From contig MHAZ01000007.1 of the NCBI GenBank assembly GCA_001803165.1, positions 115,047-179,046 of the forward strand: a stretch of DNA of 64,000 nt, given 5' to 3'. Below are positions 1 to 7,626 of this stretch, one piece after another. The notes under the pieces were generated by a model. It was not told where the DNA came from, did not search any database, and saw only the letters and a program-made list of their open reading frames with translations. Made by a program: the position numbers and the translations under genes. Numbering within the stretch: the first letter of the stretch is position 1; every line of letters starts with the position of its first letter. Origin of the DNA: Stygiobacter sp. RIFOXYC2_FULL_38_25 (GTDB lineage Bacteria > Bacteroidota > Ignavibacteria > Ignavibacteriales > Melioribacteraceae).

Positions 1-5
1 AGAGA

Positions 6-392
6 TTATTTCTGATACTCGTTTTTCAACCATTCCATAAACTCTTTTGTTTTTAACATTATTTCATGTGCTACACTTATTTCGAATTCGTTTGCAAGCA
101 GAATAAGTGAATCGGGATATCTTGTTGAAACAGCGGCATCATCAATTTCCAGCAAGAAATTCTTAAACTTTTCCGGTACAGAAATTTTATTTACTTCCAC
201 CAGAAAGACCAAACTATGAACTCTTGGTGGTTCAACATTTTGGTTAATTCGATAAATTCCTTTTAAATATTTTTCAATTGATAGATGGCACATAAAGACA
301 CTATATATATACTTGCCAGCTTGGAACATAGCTTGAGCAGATTCGTAATCATATTCTGACTGTAGAAACCATTCTTTCTGGTCTTTTGCCAT
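6..392 (-). CDS. HEPN domain protein
   Basis: This small alpha-helical protein carries the HEPN signature: an N-terminal WF..E.D...A segment, a conserved HLSIEKYLKG helix and a C-terminal TRYPD motif that matches the R..Y(P) pattern of this family. HEPN proteins usually pair with a small nucleotidyltransferase (MNT) as a toxin-antitoxin-like module, or act as RNases. No partner lies upstream, so it would have to sit beyond the left edge of the window. An upstream ATG at 422 is possible, but AGGG just before the ATG at 392 supports the shorter start, giving about 128 residues. The family call is fairly sure; the function is not. Confidence 0.75.
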   Translation of the reverse strand: MAKDQKEWFLQSEYDYESAQAMFQAGKYIYSVFMCHLSIEKYLKGIYRINQNVEPPRVHSLVFLVEVNKISVPEKFKNFLLEIDDAAVSTRYPDSLILLANEFEISVAHEIMLKTKEFMEWLKNEYQK

Positions 393-547
393 TCCATCCC
401 TCATTCTATATGCTAAATACAAAACAGTGAAGTCTATTTCAAGCTTATTTAGATGTAATATGAAGATAAGTGAAATGAATTAATAAAATACCTGTCATAT
501 ATAAACTTGTCAGTATTTTCGCCGATTATAACAGTAAACAAAAATAA

Positions 548-826
548 ATGGTTATGACAGATCAAGAAAAAGCTCAGTGGTTTGACAAGGCGCTTAAGTA
601 TGCTTTGGATAGAAAAATTCACCTTGTAATGAAATCCAACATAAACGGCATTGGCAAATGGGCAATTATTGATACCGAAAAAAACCTCGTTCTTAATTCC
701 AATATGGAATGGGAGCCGGAACCGCCGATTGCAAAAGACCGTGATGAAGCCTTCCTTATCCGCACCCGTTTTGATTTTGAAACCGCTGTTGCCCAATACG
801 AACAAATGAAAATGTTTGCCGAATAA
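548..826 (+). CDS. hypothetical protein, 92 aa
   Basis: I do not recognise this protein. It is small, soluble and mixed-charge, with a central beta-like stretch (GIGKWAIIDTEKNLVLNS) followed by a Pro-rich EPEPPIAKD segment and an acidic, aromatic C-terminus. No signal peptide or membrane segment is visible. A second in-frame ATG at 554 is an equally good start, and neither has a Shine-Dalgarno site. It lies alone between the HEPN gene on the other strand and the HisA-like gene. Confidence 0.5.
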   Translation: MVMTDQEKAQWFDKALKYALDRKIHLVMKSNINGIGKWAIIDTEKNLVLNSNMEWEPEPPIAKDRDEAFLIRTRFDFETAVAQYEQMKMFAE

Positions 827-953
827 TTACAAAATCTATGGTTATGGAAAAGTACCTTCTTTCCCGTTCTTGTTTTTCTTATTTTTAAGTGACAATGAAT
901 TTGAAAAGTTGATTACTTTTGTTTAGGAAATTTGAAAGGTTAATACGAAAACG

Positions 954-1706
954 ATGCCTAAGATTTTAGTTATACCCTCAATAGATATTCAAGACCAAAA
1001 AACCGTAAGGGCTGTTCAAGGGATTCCCGAACTCGGCTGCGCAGAATATAAAAGTGATCCGATTGAAATGGCTATGATTTGGCGTGCAGAAAATGCTAAG
1101 TGTCTTCACGTTGTAGATTTTAATGCTGCTCACGACCATACAAGAGTAAATTTTGAAGTAATAAAAAATATTTGCGAATCGGTAATTATTCCGGTAGAAC
1201 TTGGCGGCGGCATTAGAAATTACGATGATGCTGTAGAAGCTTTCGAGTTAGGTGTTGCTCGTGTAGTAATTGGCTCAATGGCTTTCGAGAATCCCAGAGA
1301 ATTCATAAAGATTTTAGATAAGTTCACTCCAAATAGAGTTGTCTCCGCAATAGATGTAGTAAATGGCGAAGTTGTAACGCGCGGAAGACAAACAAGAACT
1401 CACATGCAAGCTATTCAATATGCAAAGTTTCTAAAATCTTGCGGTGCAACAAGAATTGTTGTTACAGATGTAACAACAAACGGAATGCTTTCCGGACCAA
1501 ACATTGAGCTTTCCAGACAGGTTGCTGAAGCAGCAGAAACAAAAGTTACCCACAGCGGAGGTATTGGAGGTTCGGAAGATTTGCTTAAATTACAGAGAGA
1601 AGCCAGCAGTTTTGTTGATTCTGTAATAATCGGCAGAGCGCTTTATGAAAACAGATTTCCTTGCCAAAAAATTTGGCGTGTAGCCGAGGCGGGAATTTTC
1701 GCATAG
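954..1706 (+). CDS. HisA-like TIM-barrel protein (second HisA paralog)
   Basis: This is a 250-residue beta/alpha barrel of the HisA/HisF family. Both acidic residues used for catalysis in HisA appear present: the Asp of IPSIDIQ near the N-terminus and the Asp of SAIDVVNGE mid-protein. The two phosphate-binding ends, ELGGGIRNYDDA and THSGGIGGSEDL, are also present. The true hisA lies in the histidine operon at 18252-18971. This copy differs around strand 1 (TVRAVQGIPELG instead of the usual GKVVRLxQGD), so its substrate may differ. It sits 9 bases before a cyclic-nucleotide-binding gene and a UspA gene, not among biosynthetic genes. A TACTTTTG element at 914-921 could be its promoter -7 box, but no -33 partner is clear. 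Confidence 0.75.
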   Translation: MPKILVIPSIDIQDQKTVRAVQGIPELGCAEYKSDPIEMAMIWRAENAKCLHVVDFNAAHDHTRVNFEVIKNICESVIIPVELGGGIRNYDDAVEAFELGVARVVIGSMAFENPREFIKILDKFTPNRVVSAIDVVNGEVVTRGRQTRTHMQAIQYAKFLKSCGATRIVVTDVTTNGMLSGPNIELSRQVAEAAETKVTHSGGIGGSEDLLKLQREASSFVDSVIIGRALYENRFPCQKIWRVAEAGIFA

Positions 1707-1715
1707 GAGATTAAA

Positions 1716-2243
1716 ATGGGAAATGAAGAAAGTTCAAAAAGCAGTTTTTGGGCAAATCTCTTCAAACCAAGCGCAGTAAAAAGTGAGCTGGAAGAAGTTT
1801 TACTTTCAATGCCTCCTTTCCGAGATTTAAGCAATGCTCACCTAAAAAGTATTATTAAATTAATGCACAACCGAGTTTACATTCCCAACGAAATGATATT
1901 TCACCAAGGCGACCCAGGAACCGGATTGTACATTATTATAAGCGGCAAAGTTGTAATAAAACAAGATGAAACCGGAAACACGTGGGAATTAGCAAAACTC
2001 GGTCGAGGAGATTTCTTTGGCGAACTTGCTTTGCTTGATAACGAAGTCCGCTCCGCTTCTGCATTTGCAATCGAAGAAACTCAGATTGCAGTTATCTTCA
2101 AACCGGAATTAGACAACTTCATTTCAAATTTTCCTAAAGAAGGGTCTAAAATTCTTAAAGGAATCGCACAAATAATTGCTATACGGTTAAGAACATTGAA
2201 CCAAGATTATTTTCAGTTGTATAAGAAATCGAAAACAAATTAG
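1716..2243 (+). CDS. cyclic nucleotide-binding domain protein
   Basis: This 175-residue protein has the cNMP-binding beta-barrel signature: PNEMIFHQGDPGTGLYIIISGKV followed by the phosphate-binding cassette GRGDFFGELALLDNEVRSASA. The FGEL.....R.A arrangement matches nucleotide-binding members of the CRP/FNR superfamily. There is no helix-turn-helix after the barrel, so it is probably not a transcription factor. It may be a stand-alone sensor or regulatory subunit. It follows the HisA-like gene by 9 bases and its stop abuts the UspA ribosome-binding site, so the three genes look co-transcribed. Confidence 0.85.
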   Translation: MGNEESSKSSFWANLFKPSAVKSELEEVLLSMPPFRDLSNAHLKSIIKLMHNRVYIPNEMIFHQGDPGTGLYIIISGKVVIKQDETGNTWELAKLGRGDFFGELALLDNEVRSASAFAIEETQIAVIFKPELDNFISNFPKEGSKILKGIAQIIAIRLRTLNQDYFQLYKKSKTN

Positions 2244-2254
2244 TGGAGGCAGCA

Positions 2255-2713
2255 ATGATTAAGAGCATTATGGTTCCCATTGATTTCTCCGATTACTCCA
2301 AAGGCGCATTAAGATATGCAGCCCAATTTGCTAAACAATTCAATTCCAAAATTTATCTCATCTACGTAGTTGAGCCCATGATTTATCCGGCTGATTTTTC
2401 AATGGGGCAAGTAGCAATTCCATCTTCCGATATTGATTTGACTACTCGTGCAGAGGAAGAATTAAATAAATTAGCTTCGGAGATTGGTAATGACCTTGTA
2501 GTTGAAACTATAATCAAAACCGGTAAACCATTTGTTGAGATTAACGAAACAGCCGGTGAGAAAGGAATTGACTTAATTATTATTGCTACTCATGGTCATA
2601 CCGGAGTTGAGCATTTGCTCTTCGGCTCTACAGCAGAAAAAGTTGTTAGGAAGGCTCCTTGTCCGGTACTTACTCTAAGGGAACCTATCAAGGGTTTTCA
2701 ATTCAAGAATTGA
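2255..2713 (+). CDS. universal stress protein (UspA family)
   Basis: UspA-fold protein of about 152 residues. It starts with the strand-1 motif KSIMVPIDFSDYSKGALRYAA and ends with the ATP-binding loop ATHGHTGVEHLLFGSTAEKVVRKAPCPVLT, which fits the G-2x-G-9x-G(S/T) pattern, so ATP binding is likely. A GTG at 2243 is in frame, but GGAGG at 2245-2249 points to the ATG at 2255. It is the last gene of the HisA-like/cNMP/Usp cluster. A hairpin at 2729-2753 separates it from the convergent TPR gene. Confidence 0.9.
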   Translation: MIKSIMVPIDFSDYSKGALRYAAQFAKQFNSKIYLIYVVEPMIYPADFSMGQVAIPSSDIDLTTRAEEELNKLASEIGNDLVVETIIKTGKPFVEINETAGEKGIDLIIIATHGHTGVEHLLFGSTAEKVVRKAPCPVLTLREPIKGFQFKN

Positions 2714-2720
2714 TTGTGGA

Positions 2721-2753
2721 AACAAAAAAGCCTCTCTAATTTGTAGAGAGGCT
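2721..2753 (-). terminator. Rho-independent terminator of the TPR gene
   Basis: A 9-bp stem (AGCCTCTCT at 2729-2737, AGAGAGGCT at 2745-2753) is followed on the minus strand by a run of T. It therefore terminates the minus-strand TPR gene. On the plus strand there is no T-run. Confidence 0.8.
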
Positions 2754-2799
2754 GATTAACATAGTCAACTTTCTTTTAGTAGGAATCAACATCAAAAAT

Positions 2800-3414
2800 T
2801 TATTTCGCTTGTTCTAACTGTTTAGCCGCTTGTTCAGCAATATGAGCAACTTCGGTCTTAGGATATTTCTTAGCTATATCTTTCCAAATAGCAACCGCCT
2901 TTTTATTATCACCTTTTGCTTGTGCTAAACCGCCTACATTATATTGAGCATATAGATTGTTTTTATCAACACTTAATACTTTGTTATTGTATTCTGTAGC
3001 TTTATCCAAGTTGCCGGTATTGTAATAAGTATAAGTGAGCTGAAGTAAGATGTCGGTTCTTCTTGGATCAACTTTAATAATTCTTTCATATAGTTTTATA
3101 GCTTCTTCCGGATTATGAACTCCGAGCATATCAGCATATTCTCGAACTTTTGTAGTATCGTTTGGGTTCTTCTCAACTTCCATTTTTAAGGCATCCATCT
3201 TTTTCTTAGCGTCTTCCATAACATTATCTTTGCCGGGCATATCTCCATTGCCGCGGGATCTCATTCCGCCATGAACATCATCATCCGGCATTTGTGCGCC
3301 TTCAGCAATTGTTCCGGCTTTATTAGATTCTTTCGTAACATTTGAAAAGAACACAATGGCTGCAACAAATACAACAAACACACCTAAGTAGATGTATATA
3401 GGTTTGAACTTCAT
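2800..3414 (-). CDS. membrane-anchored tetratricopeptide repeat protein
   Basis: The 204-residue protein has one N-terminal membrane segment (residues about 6-25), a low-complexity linker rich in Gly, Asp and Met, then three TPR-like helical pairs (EEAIKLYERIIKVDP, LDKATEYNNKVLSVDKNN, NKKAVAIWKDIAKKYP). This architecture resembles cytochrome c biogenesis CcmH/NrfG-type or other TPR scaffold proteins, but no catalytic domain is present. It stands alone, convergent with the Usp cluster and divergent from the sigma-factor gene. Confidence 0.8.
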   Translation of the reverse strand: MKFKPIYIYLGVFVVFVAAIVFFSNVTKESNKAGTIAEGAQMPDDDVHGGMRSRGNGDMPGKDNVMEDAKKKMDALKMEVEKNPNDTTKVREYADMLGVHNPEEAIKLYERIIKVDPRRTDILLQLTYTYYNTGNLDKATEYNNKVLSVDKNNLYAQYNVGGLAQAKGDNKKAVAIWKDIAKKYPKTEVAHIAEQAAKQLEQAK

Positions 3415-3844
3415 TATATCTCCAATTTTTAGTGTGCCAAATTAAGATATTTTTTGAAAAACCTCTTCACCTATTTGGCTTTTTCTTATTTCTTCTAGTG
3501 TGAATGAAACTAACTTAATTAGAACATTGTTTAATAATGCAATACAGAAATTGTTACTAACGACTCAAAAAGCTTACTCAGCGTTACAAGATTCCCGTAA
3601 GTTGTTCTATTAAAAAATTTTATAGCTTATAAATTTCCATTTTTTTATATTTGCGATGGTGATTATTATAAATTCAAACCGGAAATCTGCGATAGAAACT
3701 TTCTACTCAGTTTATAATCAGTTGATTTATTAAGTCATTTAACAAATAACATAACGGGATGAGCTATCTCCTCCATTGTCTGGCTTGTCTCTAAAAAAGA
3801 CATAAATAGTTTTTAAGTATAAATTAGTTAGGAGAAATGTACAA
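3415..3844. promoter_or_regulatory. divergent intergenic region with candidate promoter
   Basis: This 430-base gap separates the TPR gene from the sigma-factor gene. I see no convincing ORF or RNA. TATATTTG at 3646-3653 matches the TAnnTTTG -7 element of Bacteroidota-type promoters, but no TTG is visible at the proper -33 distance. If used, it would leave a 5' untranslated region of roughly 180 bases before the sigma gene. Confidence 0.3.
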
Positions 3845-4705
3845 TTGAAGATCACTAAGCAGTTTACTAATCGAGAAAGTAAATCGTTAGACCAGTATCT
3901 CCAGGAGATTGGAAAAGTAGATCTTTTAACTCCTCAGCAGGAAATTGAATTAGCAATCCGTATCAAAAAAGGTGAAAAAGCCGCTCTTGATAAACTAACA
4001 AAAGCTAATCTAAGATTTGTTGTGAGCGTAGCTAAACAGTATCAGAATCAAGGATTGCCATTGGGCGATTTGATTAACGAAGGAAACCTCGGTTTAATTA
4101 AAGCCGGTTTAAGATTTGATGAAACACGCGGATTCAAATTCATCTCTTACGCTGTTTGGTGGATTCGCCAGTCAATTATGCAAGCAATTGCAGAACAATC
4201 AAGAATGGTTCGCTTACCTCTTAACCGCGTTGGCGCATTAAATAAAATGGGCAAAGCGTTAAGCCAGCTTGAACAAGAATATGAACGCAGACCAAGTCCG
4301 GAAGAAATTGCTGAACAATTAGATATGGATGTAAGCGATGTTACTTACGCCATGCAAATTGCAGGTCGTCATATTTCTATGGATGCTCCTTTTGCGCACA
4401 GTGATGATAACAACAATAGTTTGTTAGATGTAATGCCGAATGAAGATCAGCCTGCACCAGATCATATTTTAATGAAAGAATCTCTCAAAGCTGAAATTGA
4501 ACGCTCACTTTCTACATTAACTGAACGCGAAGCTGAAGTTATTCGCTTATACTTTGGATTAGGTAAAGAACACTCTCTCACTTTAGAAGAAATCGGCGAA
4601 AAGCTAAATCTTACACGCGAACGTGTCCGTCAGATAAAAGAAAAAGCATTAATACGCTTACGACACTCAAACCGAAGCAAAAACTTAAAAGCTTATTTAG
4701 GATAA
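3845..4705 (+). CDS. rpoD: primary RNA polymerase sigma factor (RpoD/SigA)
   Basis: This 286-residue group-1 sigma-70 factor lacks region 1.1, as is normal in Bacteroidota and relatives. Region 1.2 ([16 protein letters not shown]) is followed by region 2 ([39 protein letters not shown], with the -10 recognition helix), region 3 and region 4 ([16 protein letters not shown], then the helix-turn-helix [26 protein letters not shown]). The start is TTG, with AGGAG at 3830-3834. This fits the conserved LKITK N-terminus of the group, and no in-frame ATG lies upstream. A strong terminator follows, so it is monocistronic. Confidence 0.95.
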   Translation: MKITKQFTNRESKSLDQYLQEIGKVDLLTPQQEIELAIRIKKGEKAALDKLTKANLRFVVSVAKQYQNQGLPLGDLINEGNLGLIKAGLRFDETRGFKFISYAVWWIRQSIMQAIAEQSRMVRLPLNRVGALNKMGKALSQLEQEYERRPSPEEIAEQLDMDVSDVTYAMQIAGRHISMDAPFAHSDDNNNSLLDVMPNEDQPAPDHILMKESLKAEIERSLSTLTEREAEVIRLYFGLGKEHSLTLEEIGEKLNLTRERVRQIKEKALIRLRHSNRSKNLKAYLG

Positions 4706-4709
4706 AATG

Positions 4710-4740
4710 AACCCCGCCGAAAGCGGGGTTTTTATTTTCT
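4710..4740 (+). terminator. Rho-independent terminator after rpoD
   Basis: The stem AACCCCGC (4710-4717) pairs with GCGGGGTT (4723-4730) around a CGAAA loop and runs into a T-rich tail. Confidence 0.92.
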
Positions 4741-4795
4741 TTTTCATCACTAATCCAATTATTTCTATTTTTGATTAACAAATCTTAGGTAGACA

Positions 4796-5902
4796 ATGGA
4801 TTCTTCTACTTCCAAAAGCAGAATTGAAAATCTCTCTCACCTTATTGGAAACACACCTCTACTTGAAATCACACTTGAATTTGATGGCAGCAAAAGAAAA
4901 ATTTATGCTAAAGCTGAAAATCTAAACATGACCGGCAGCATTAAAGATAGAATGGCATTTCACATTCTTAAAAATGCTTACGACAGAAACATTCTAAAAA
5001 AAGGTTCTTTGATAATTGAAGCCACAAGCGGAAATACGGGAATTTCATTTTCAGCTTTGGGACGTACTTTGGGTCATAACGTTGCTATCTTTATGCCTAA
5101 CTGGTTGAGTCAAGAAAGAATCAACTTGATTAAAAGTTTTGGTGCAGAAATTATTCTTGTTAGTAAAGAAGAGGGCGGATTTTTAGGAAGCATACAAAGA
5201 GCTGAAGAACTTGCTTCAAAAACCGAAAATTCTTTTTTACCGAGACAATTTGTAAATGAGGATAATTGCGAAGCTCACTACAAAACAACCGGGATGGAAA
5301 TATACTGGCAAATGAGATTTCATAAATTGGTTCCCGACGCGTTTATTGCCGGTGTTGGAACCGGAGGAACAATTATGGGAACTGGAAAATATTTACGCGA
5401 AAAATTCCCAAGCATACAATTGCATCCGTTAGAACCCGCTAACTCTCCTACTTTATCTACCGGTTGTAAAGTTGGTAAGCATAGAATACAAGGTATCTCG
5501 GATGAATTTATTCCACCCATATTAAATTTAAGCTCTCTTGATCATGTTGTTTCTGTTGACGATGGTGATTCTATTTTAATGGCTCAGAAACTTGCTTCGA
5601 CTCTTGGTCTTGGAGTTGGAATTTCTTCCGGCGCTAATTTGATCGGAGCCTTAAAAATCCAAAATGAACTTGGCAATGATGCTATTATAGTTACTGTTTT
5701 CCCGGATGATAACAAGAAGTATTTAAGCACGGATTTATTTAACGATGAACCGATCAAGCCGCATTTTCTTTCTCCAAGGATAAAACTTTTGGAAGTAAAA
5801 GCATTTAAGAGAGTGTGCCAAACTTGTATGGATTCCACAGAATGTGCAGATTGCACAAATGAAATTAGACAAGAAATTTGCATGAAGCTTATGAATAACT
5901 GA
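4796..5902 (+). CDS. cysteine synthase family PLP enzyme with Cys-rich tail
   Basis: Fold-type II PLP enzyme of the cysteine synthase/cystathionine beta-synthase family. The Schiff-base lysine is K50 in MTGSIKDR, the substrate loop is [10 protein letters not shown] (about 75-84), and the PLP-phosphate loop is [12 protein letters not shown]. At 368 residues it is longer than CysK (about 310). The extra C-terminus carries a compact cysteine cluster (C341, C344, C350, C353, C362) that could bind metal or carry sulfur. It is followed 38 bases later by a cysteine desulfurase-like gene, which suggests coupled cysteine formation and sulfur mobilisation. The exact sulfur donor and acceptor cannot be read from sequence. 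Confidence 0.85.
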   Translation: MDSSTSKSRIENLSHLIGNTPLLEITLEFDGSKRKIYAKAENLNMTGSIKDRMAFHILKNAYDRNILKKGSLIIEATSGNTGISFSALGRTLGHNVAIFMPNWLSQERINLIKSFGAEIILVSKEEGGFLGSIQRAEELASKTENSFLPRQFVNEDNCEAHYKTTGMEIYWQMRFHKLVPDAFIAGVGTGGTIMGTGKYLREKFPSIQLHPLEPANSPTLSTGCKVGKHRIQGISDEFIPPILNLSSLDHVVSVDDGDSILMAQKLASTLGLGVGISSGANLIGALKIQNELGNDAIIVTVFPDDNKKYLSTDLFNDEPIKPHFLSPRIKLLEVKAFKRVCQTCMDSTECADCTNEIRQEICMKLMNN

Positions 5903-5940
5903 TTTGTTTTAAGAATTCTTTAACTAAAAAACGAAACCTT

Positions 5941-7416
5941 ATGACACTAGAAAAATACTTTTCGAAATTTCGAAAAAATATCATCGGCATTGATTATGAA
6001 TTTCAATCTCCCTACGGAATTAAAAAACTAGTTTATGCTGACTGGATTGCAAGCGGAAGACTCTATAATCCTATCGAGAAAAAATTACTCGAAAAATTCT
6101 ATCCATTAGTTGGAAATACGCATTCCGAGTCGTCGGTTTCCGGTACCACGATGACGAAAGCTTATAAAGAATCCAGAGCAATAATTAAGAAGCATGTTAA
6201 TGCTGCAGAAGAAGATGTACTGATTTTTGCCGGCTATGGAATGACCGCGGCAATCAACAAATTTCAGCGTATCCTTGGCTTATCCTATCCGGAACAACTG
6301 AAAAAATTTCTTAACGTTCCAGATGAAGAACGCCCGGTTCTTTTTCTTACACATATGGAACATCATTCGAATCAAACTTCTTGGCTGGAAACAATTTGTG
6401 ATGTTGTTATAGTAGAGCCGGACGAAAGAGGTTTGGTTGATTTGAATAATTTTGAAAAACAGCTCAAAAAATATGAATCTAAAAAAACAAAAATCGGCTC
6501 TTTTACAGCTGCTTCAAATGTAACGGGGGTTATTCCTCCCTACCAAAAGCTGGCAAAGATGATGCATCAGAACAACGGAATTGCTTTTGTAGATTTTGCT
6601 GCATCAGCACCATATTTAGAAATTAACATGCATCCGGAAGATCCCGAAGAAAAACTTGATGCAATTTTCTTTTCACCTCATAAATTCCTTGGTGGACCCG
6701 GTACGTCAGGTGTTTTTATTTTTGATAGGAAACTATATAACCGAGCTGTTCCCGATCAGCCTGGTGGTGGAACTGTTGACTGGACAAATCCATGGGGAGA
6801 ACATCTTTTCATAAAAGATATCGAAGCCCGCGAAGACGGCGGAACACCAGGGTTTCTTCAAGCTATTAAATCTGCTATGTGCATCAAGCTAAAAGAAGAA
6901 ATGGGTATAACAAATATTGCAGAAAGAGAAAGCGAATTGCTTAAGATCGCATTTCAAAGACTTTCTAAAATTCCATTTATGCACATTCTGGCTCAGGAAC
7001 ATCAAGAACGACTCGGGATTATTTCATTCTATGTCGAAAATGTTCATTACAACTTGATGGTAAAATTGCTGAATGACCGTTTTGGAATTCAAATGCGAGG
7101 CGGCTGTTCTTGTGCAGGCACTTACGGGCATTATTTATTGCACGTTGATCCAACTATGTCTAAGAGAATTACTGATAAAATTACTCAAGGCGACCTTTCT
7201 GAAAAACCAGGATGGGTTAGATTCTCTTTACATCCCACAATGACAAATGAAGAACTTGATTACGTATTAAATGCCTTGGAAGATGTTATTAAAAATTCTG
7301 AGGAGTGGAAAAAGGATTACACTTACTCTTCGAAGACAAACGAATTCACGCACAAGGATTCAAGGGAAAGCGATTGGGACTATTTGCATGATTGGTTCGT
7401 TTTGGAAAATGATTAG
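5941..7416 (+). CDS. class V aminotransferase / cysteine desulfurase-like protein
   Basis: Fold-type I PLP enzyme of the SufS/IscS-related class V group, 491 residues and longer than SufS (about 405). The PLP lysine is K248 in FSPHKFLGGPG, the cofactor Asp is in FVDFAAS, and the stacking His is in THMEHHSNQ. The loop RGGCSCAG has Cys 389 and Cys 391, in the position of the persulfide-forming cysteine. The C-terminus is extended by about 40 acidic, aromatic residues. Together with the preceding PLP enzyme it probably forms a sulfur-metabolism operon. It might also be a selenocysteine lyase-type enzyme. Confidence 0.82.
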   Translation: MTLEKYFSKFRKNIIGIDYEFQSPYGIKKLVYADWIASGRLYNPIEKKLLEKFYPLVGNTHSESSVSGTTMTKAYKESRAIIKKHVNAAEEDVLIFAGYGMTAAINKFQRILGLSYPEQLKKFLNVPDEERPVLFLTHMEHHSNQTSWLETICDVVIVEPDERGLVDLNNFEKQLKKYESKKTKIGSFTAASNVTGVIPPYQKLAKMMHQNNGIAFVDFAASAPYLEINMHPEDPEEKLDAIFFSPHKFLGGPGTSGVFIFDRKLYNRAVPDQPGGGTVDWTNPWGEHLFIKDIEAREDGGTPGFLQAIKSAMCIKLKEEMGITNIAERESELLKIAFQRLSKIPFMHILAQEHQERLGIISFYVENVHYNLMVKLLNDRFGIQMRGGCSCAGTYGHYLLHVDPTMSKRITDKITQGDLSEKPGWVRFSLHPTMTNEELDYVLNALEDVIKNSEEWKKDYTYSSKTNEFTHKDSRESDWDYLHDWFVLEND

Positions 7417-7425
7417 AATGAATTC

Positions 7426-7457
7426 TTGACAACTGCCGGAATAATTAATTATCTTCG
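7426..7457 (+). promoter_or_regulatory. trp operon promoter
   Basis: TTG at 7426-7428 and TATCTTCG at 7450-7457 (one mismatch to TAnnTTTG) are 21 bases apart, as expected for the primary sigma factor of Bacteroidota relatives. The same stretch also reads as TTGACA-17-TTATCT. Either reading puts the transcript start within about 10 bases of the leader-peptide ATG at 7466. Confidence 0.6.
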
Positions 7458-7465
7458 CACCCAAG

Positions 7466-7549
7466 ATGACAAAGCAAATATTAAATATCGAGAATAAGTT
7501 GAACCGTGGTTGGTGGTGGCATATTTTAAATAATCGCATTACTCAGTGA
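7466..7549 (+). CDS. trpL: trp operon leader peptide with three tandem Trp codons
   Basis: A 27-codon ORF ends in RGWWWHILNNRITQ. Codons 16-18 (7511-7519) are TGG-TGG-TGG. It lies between the promoter and a terminator hairpin directly upstream of trpE, which is the classical position of an attenuation leader peptide. No Shine-Dalgarno site precedes it, and the predicted transcript start is so close that it may be translated from a leaderless or nearly leaderless mRNA. Its stop codon lies inside the proposed antiterminator strand (7542-7549). Confidence 0.88.
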   Translation: MTKQILNIENKLNRGWWWHILNNRITQ

Positions 7550-7610
7550 AATAAACTAACCAAATAGAAATTAAACTTACCCTTCTTGGAATCACTGAGA
7601 AGGGTTTTTT
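7542..7610 (+). terminator. trp attenuator: terminator and competing antiterminator
   Basis: The terminator stem is ACCCTTCT (7579-7586) with AGAAGGGT (7598-7605), followed by a T-run. The competing pairing is CTCAGTGA (7542-7549, over the leader stop codon) with TCACTGAG (7592-7599). This overlaps the terminator loop and the start of its 3' arm, so the two structures exclude each other. A further helix can form between 7507-7513 (Trp codons) and 7556-7562. A ribosome stalled at the Trp codons leaves 7542-7549 free for antitermination. One that reaches the stop codon covers it, and termination follows. Confidence 0.85.
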
Positions 7611-7626
7611 GCTTTAAAGGAATAAG

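Noticed and set aside
2243..2254. GTG start for the universal stress protein overlapping the previous stop
   Set aside because: GGAGG sits inside this stretch and points to the ATG at 2255.
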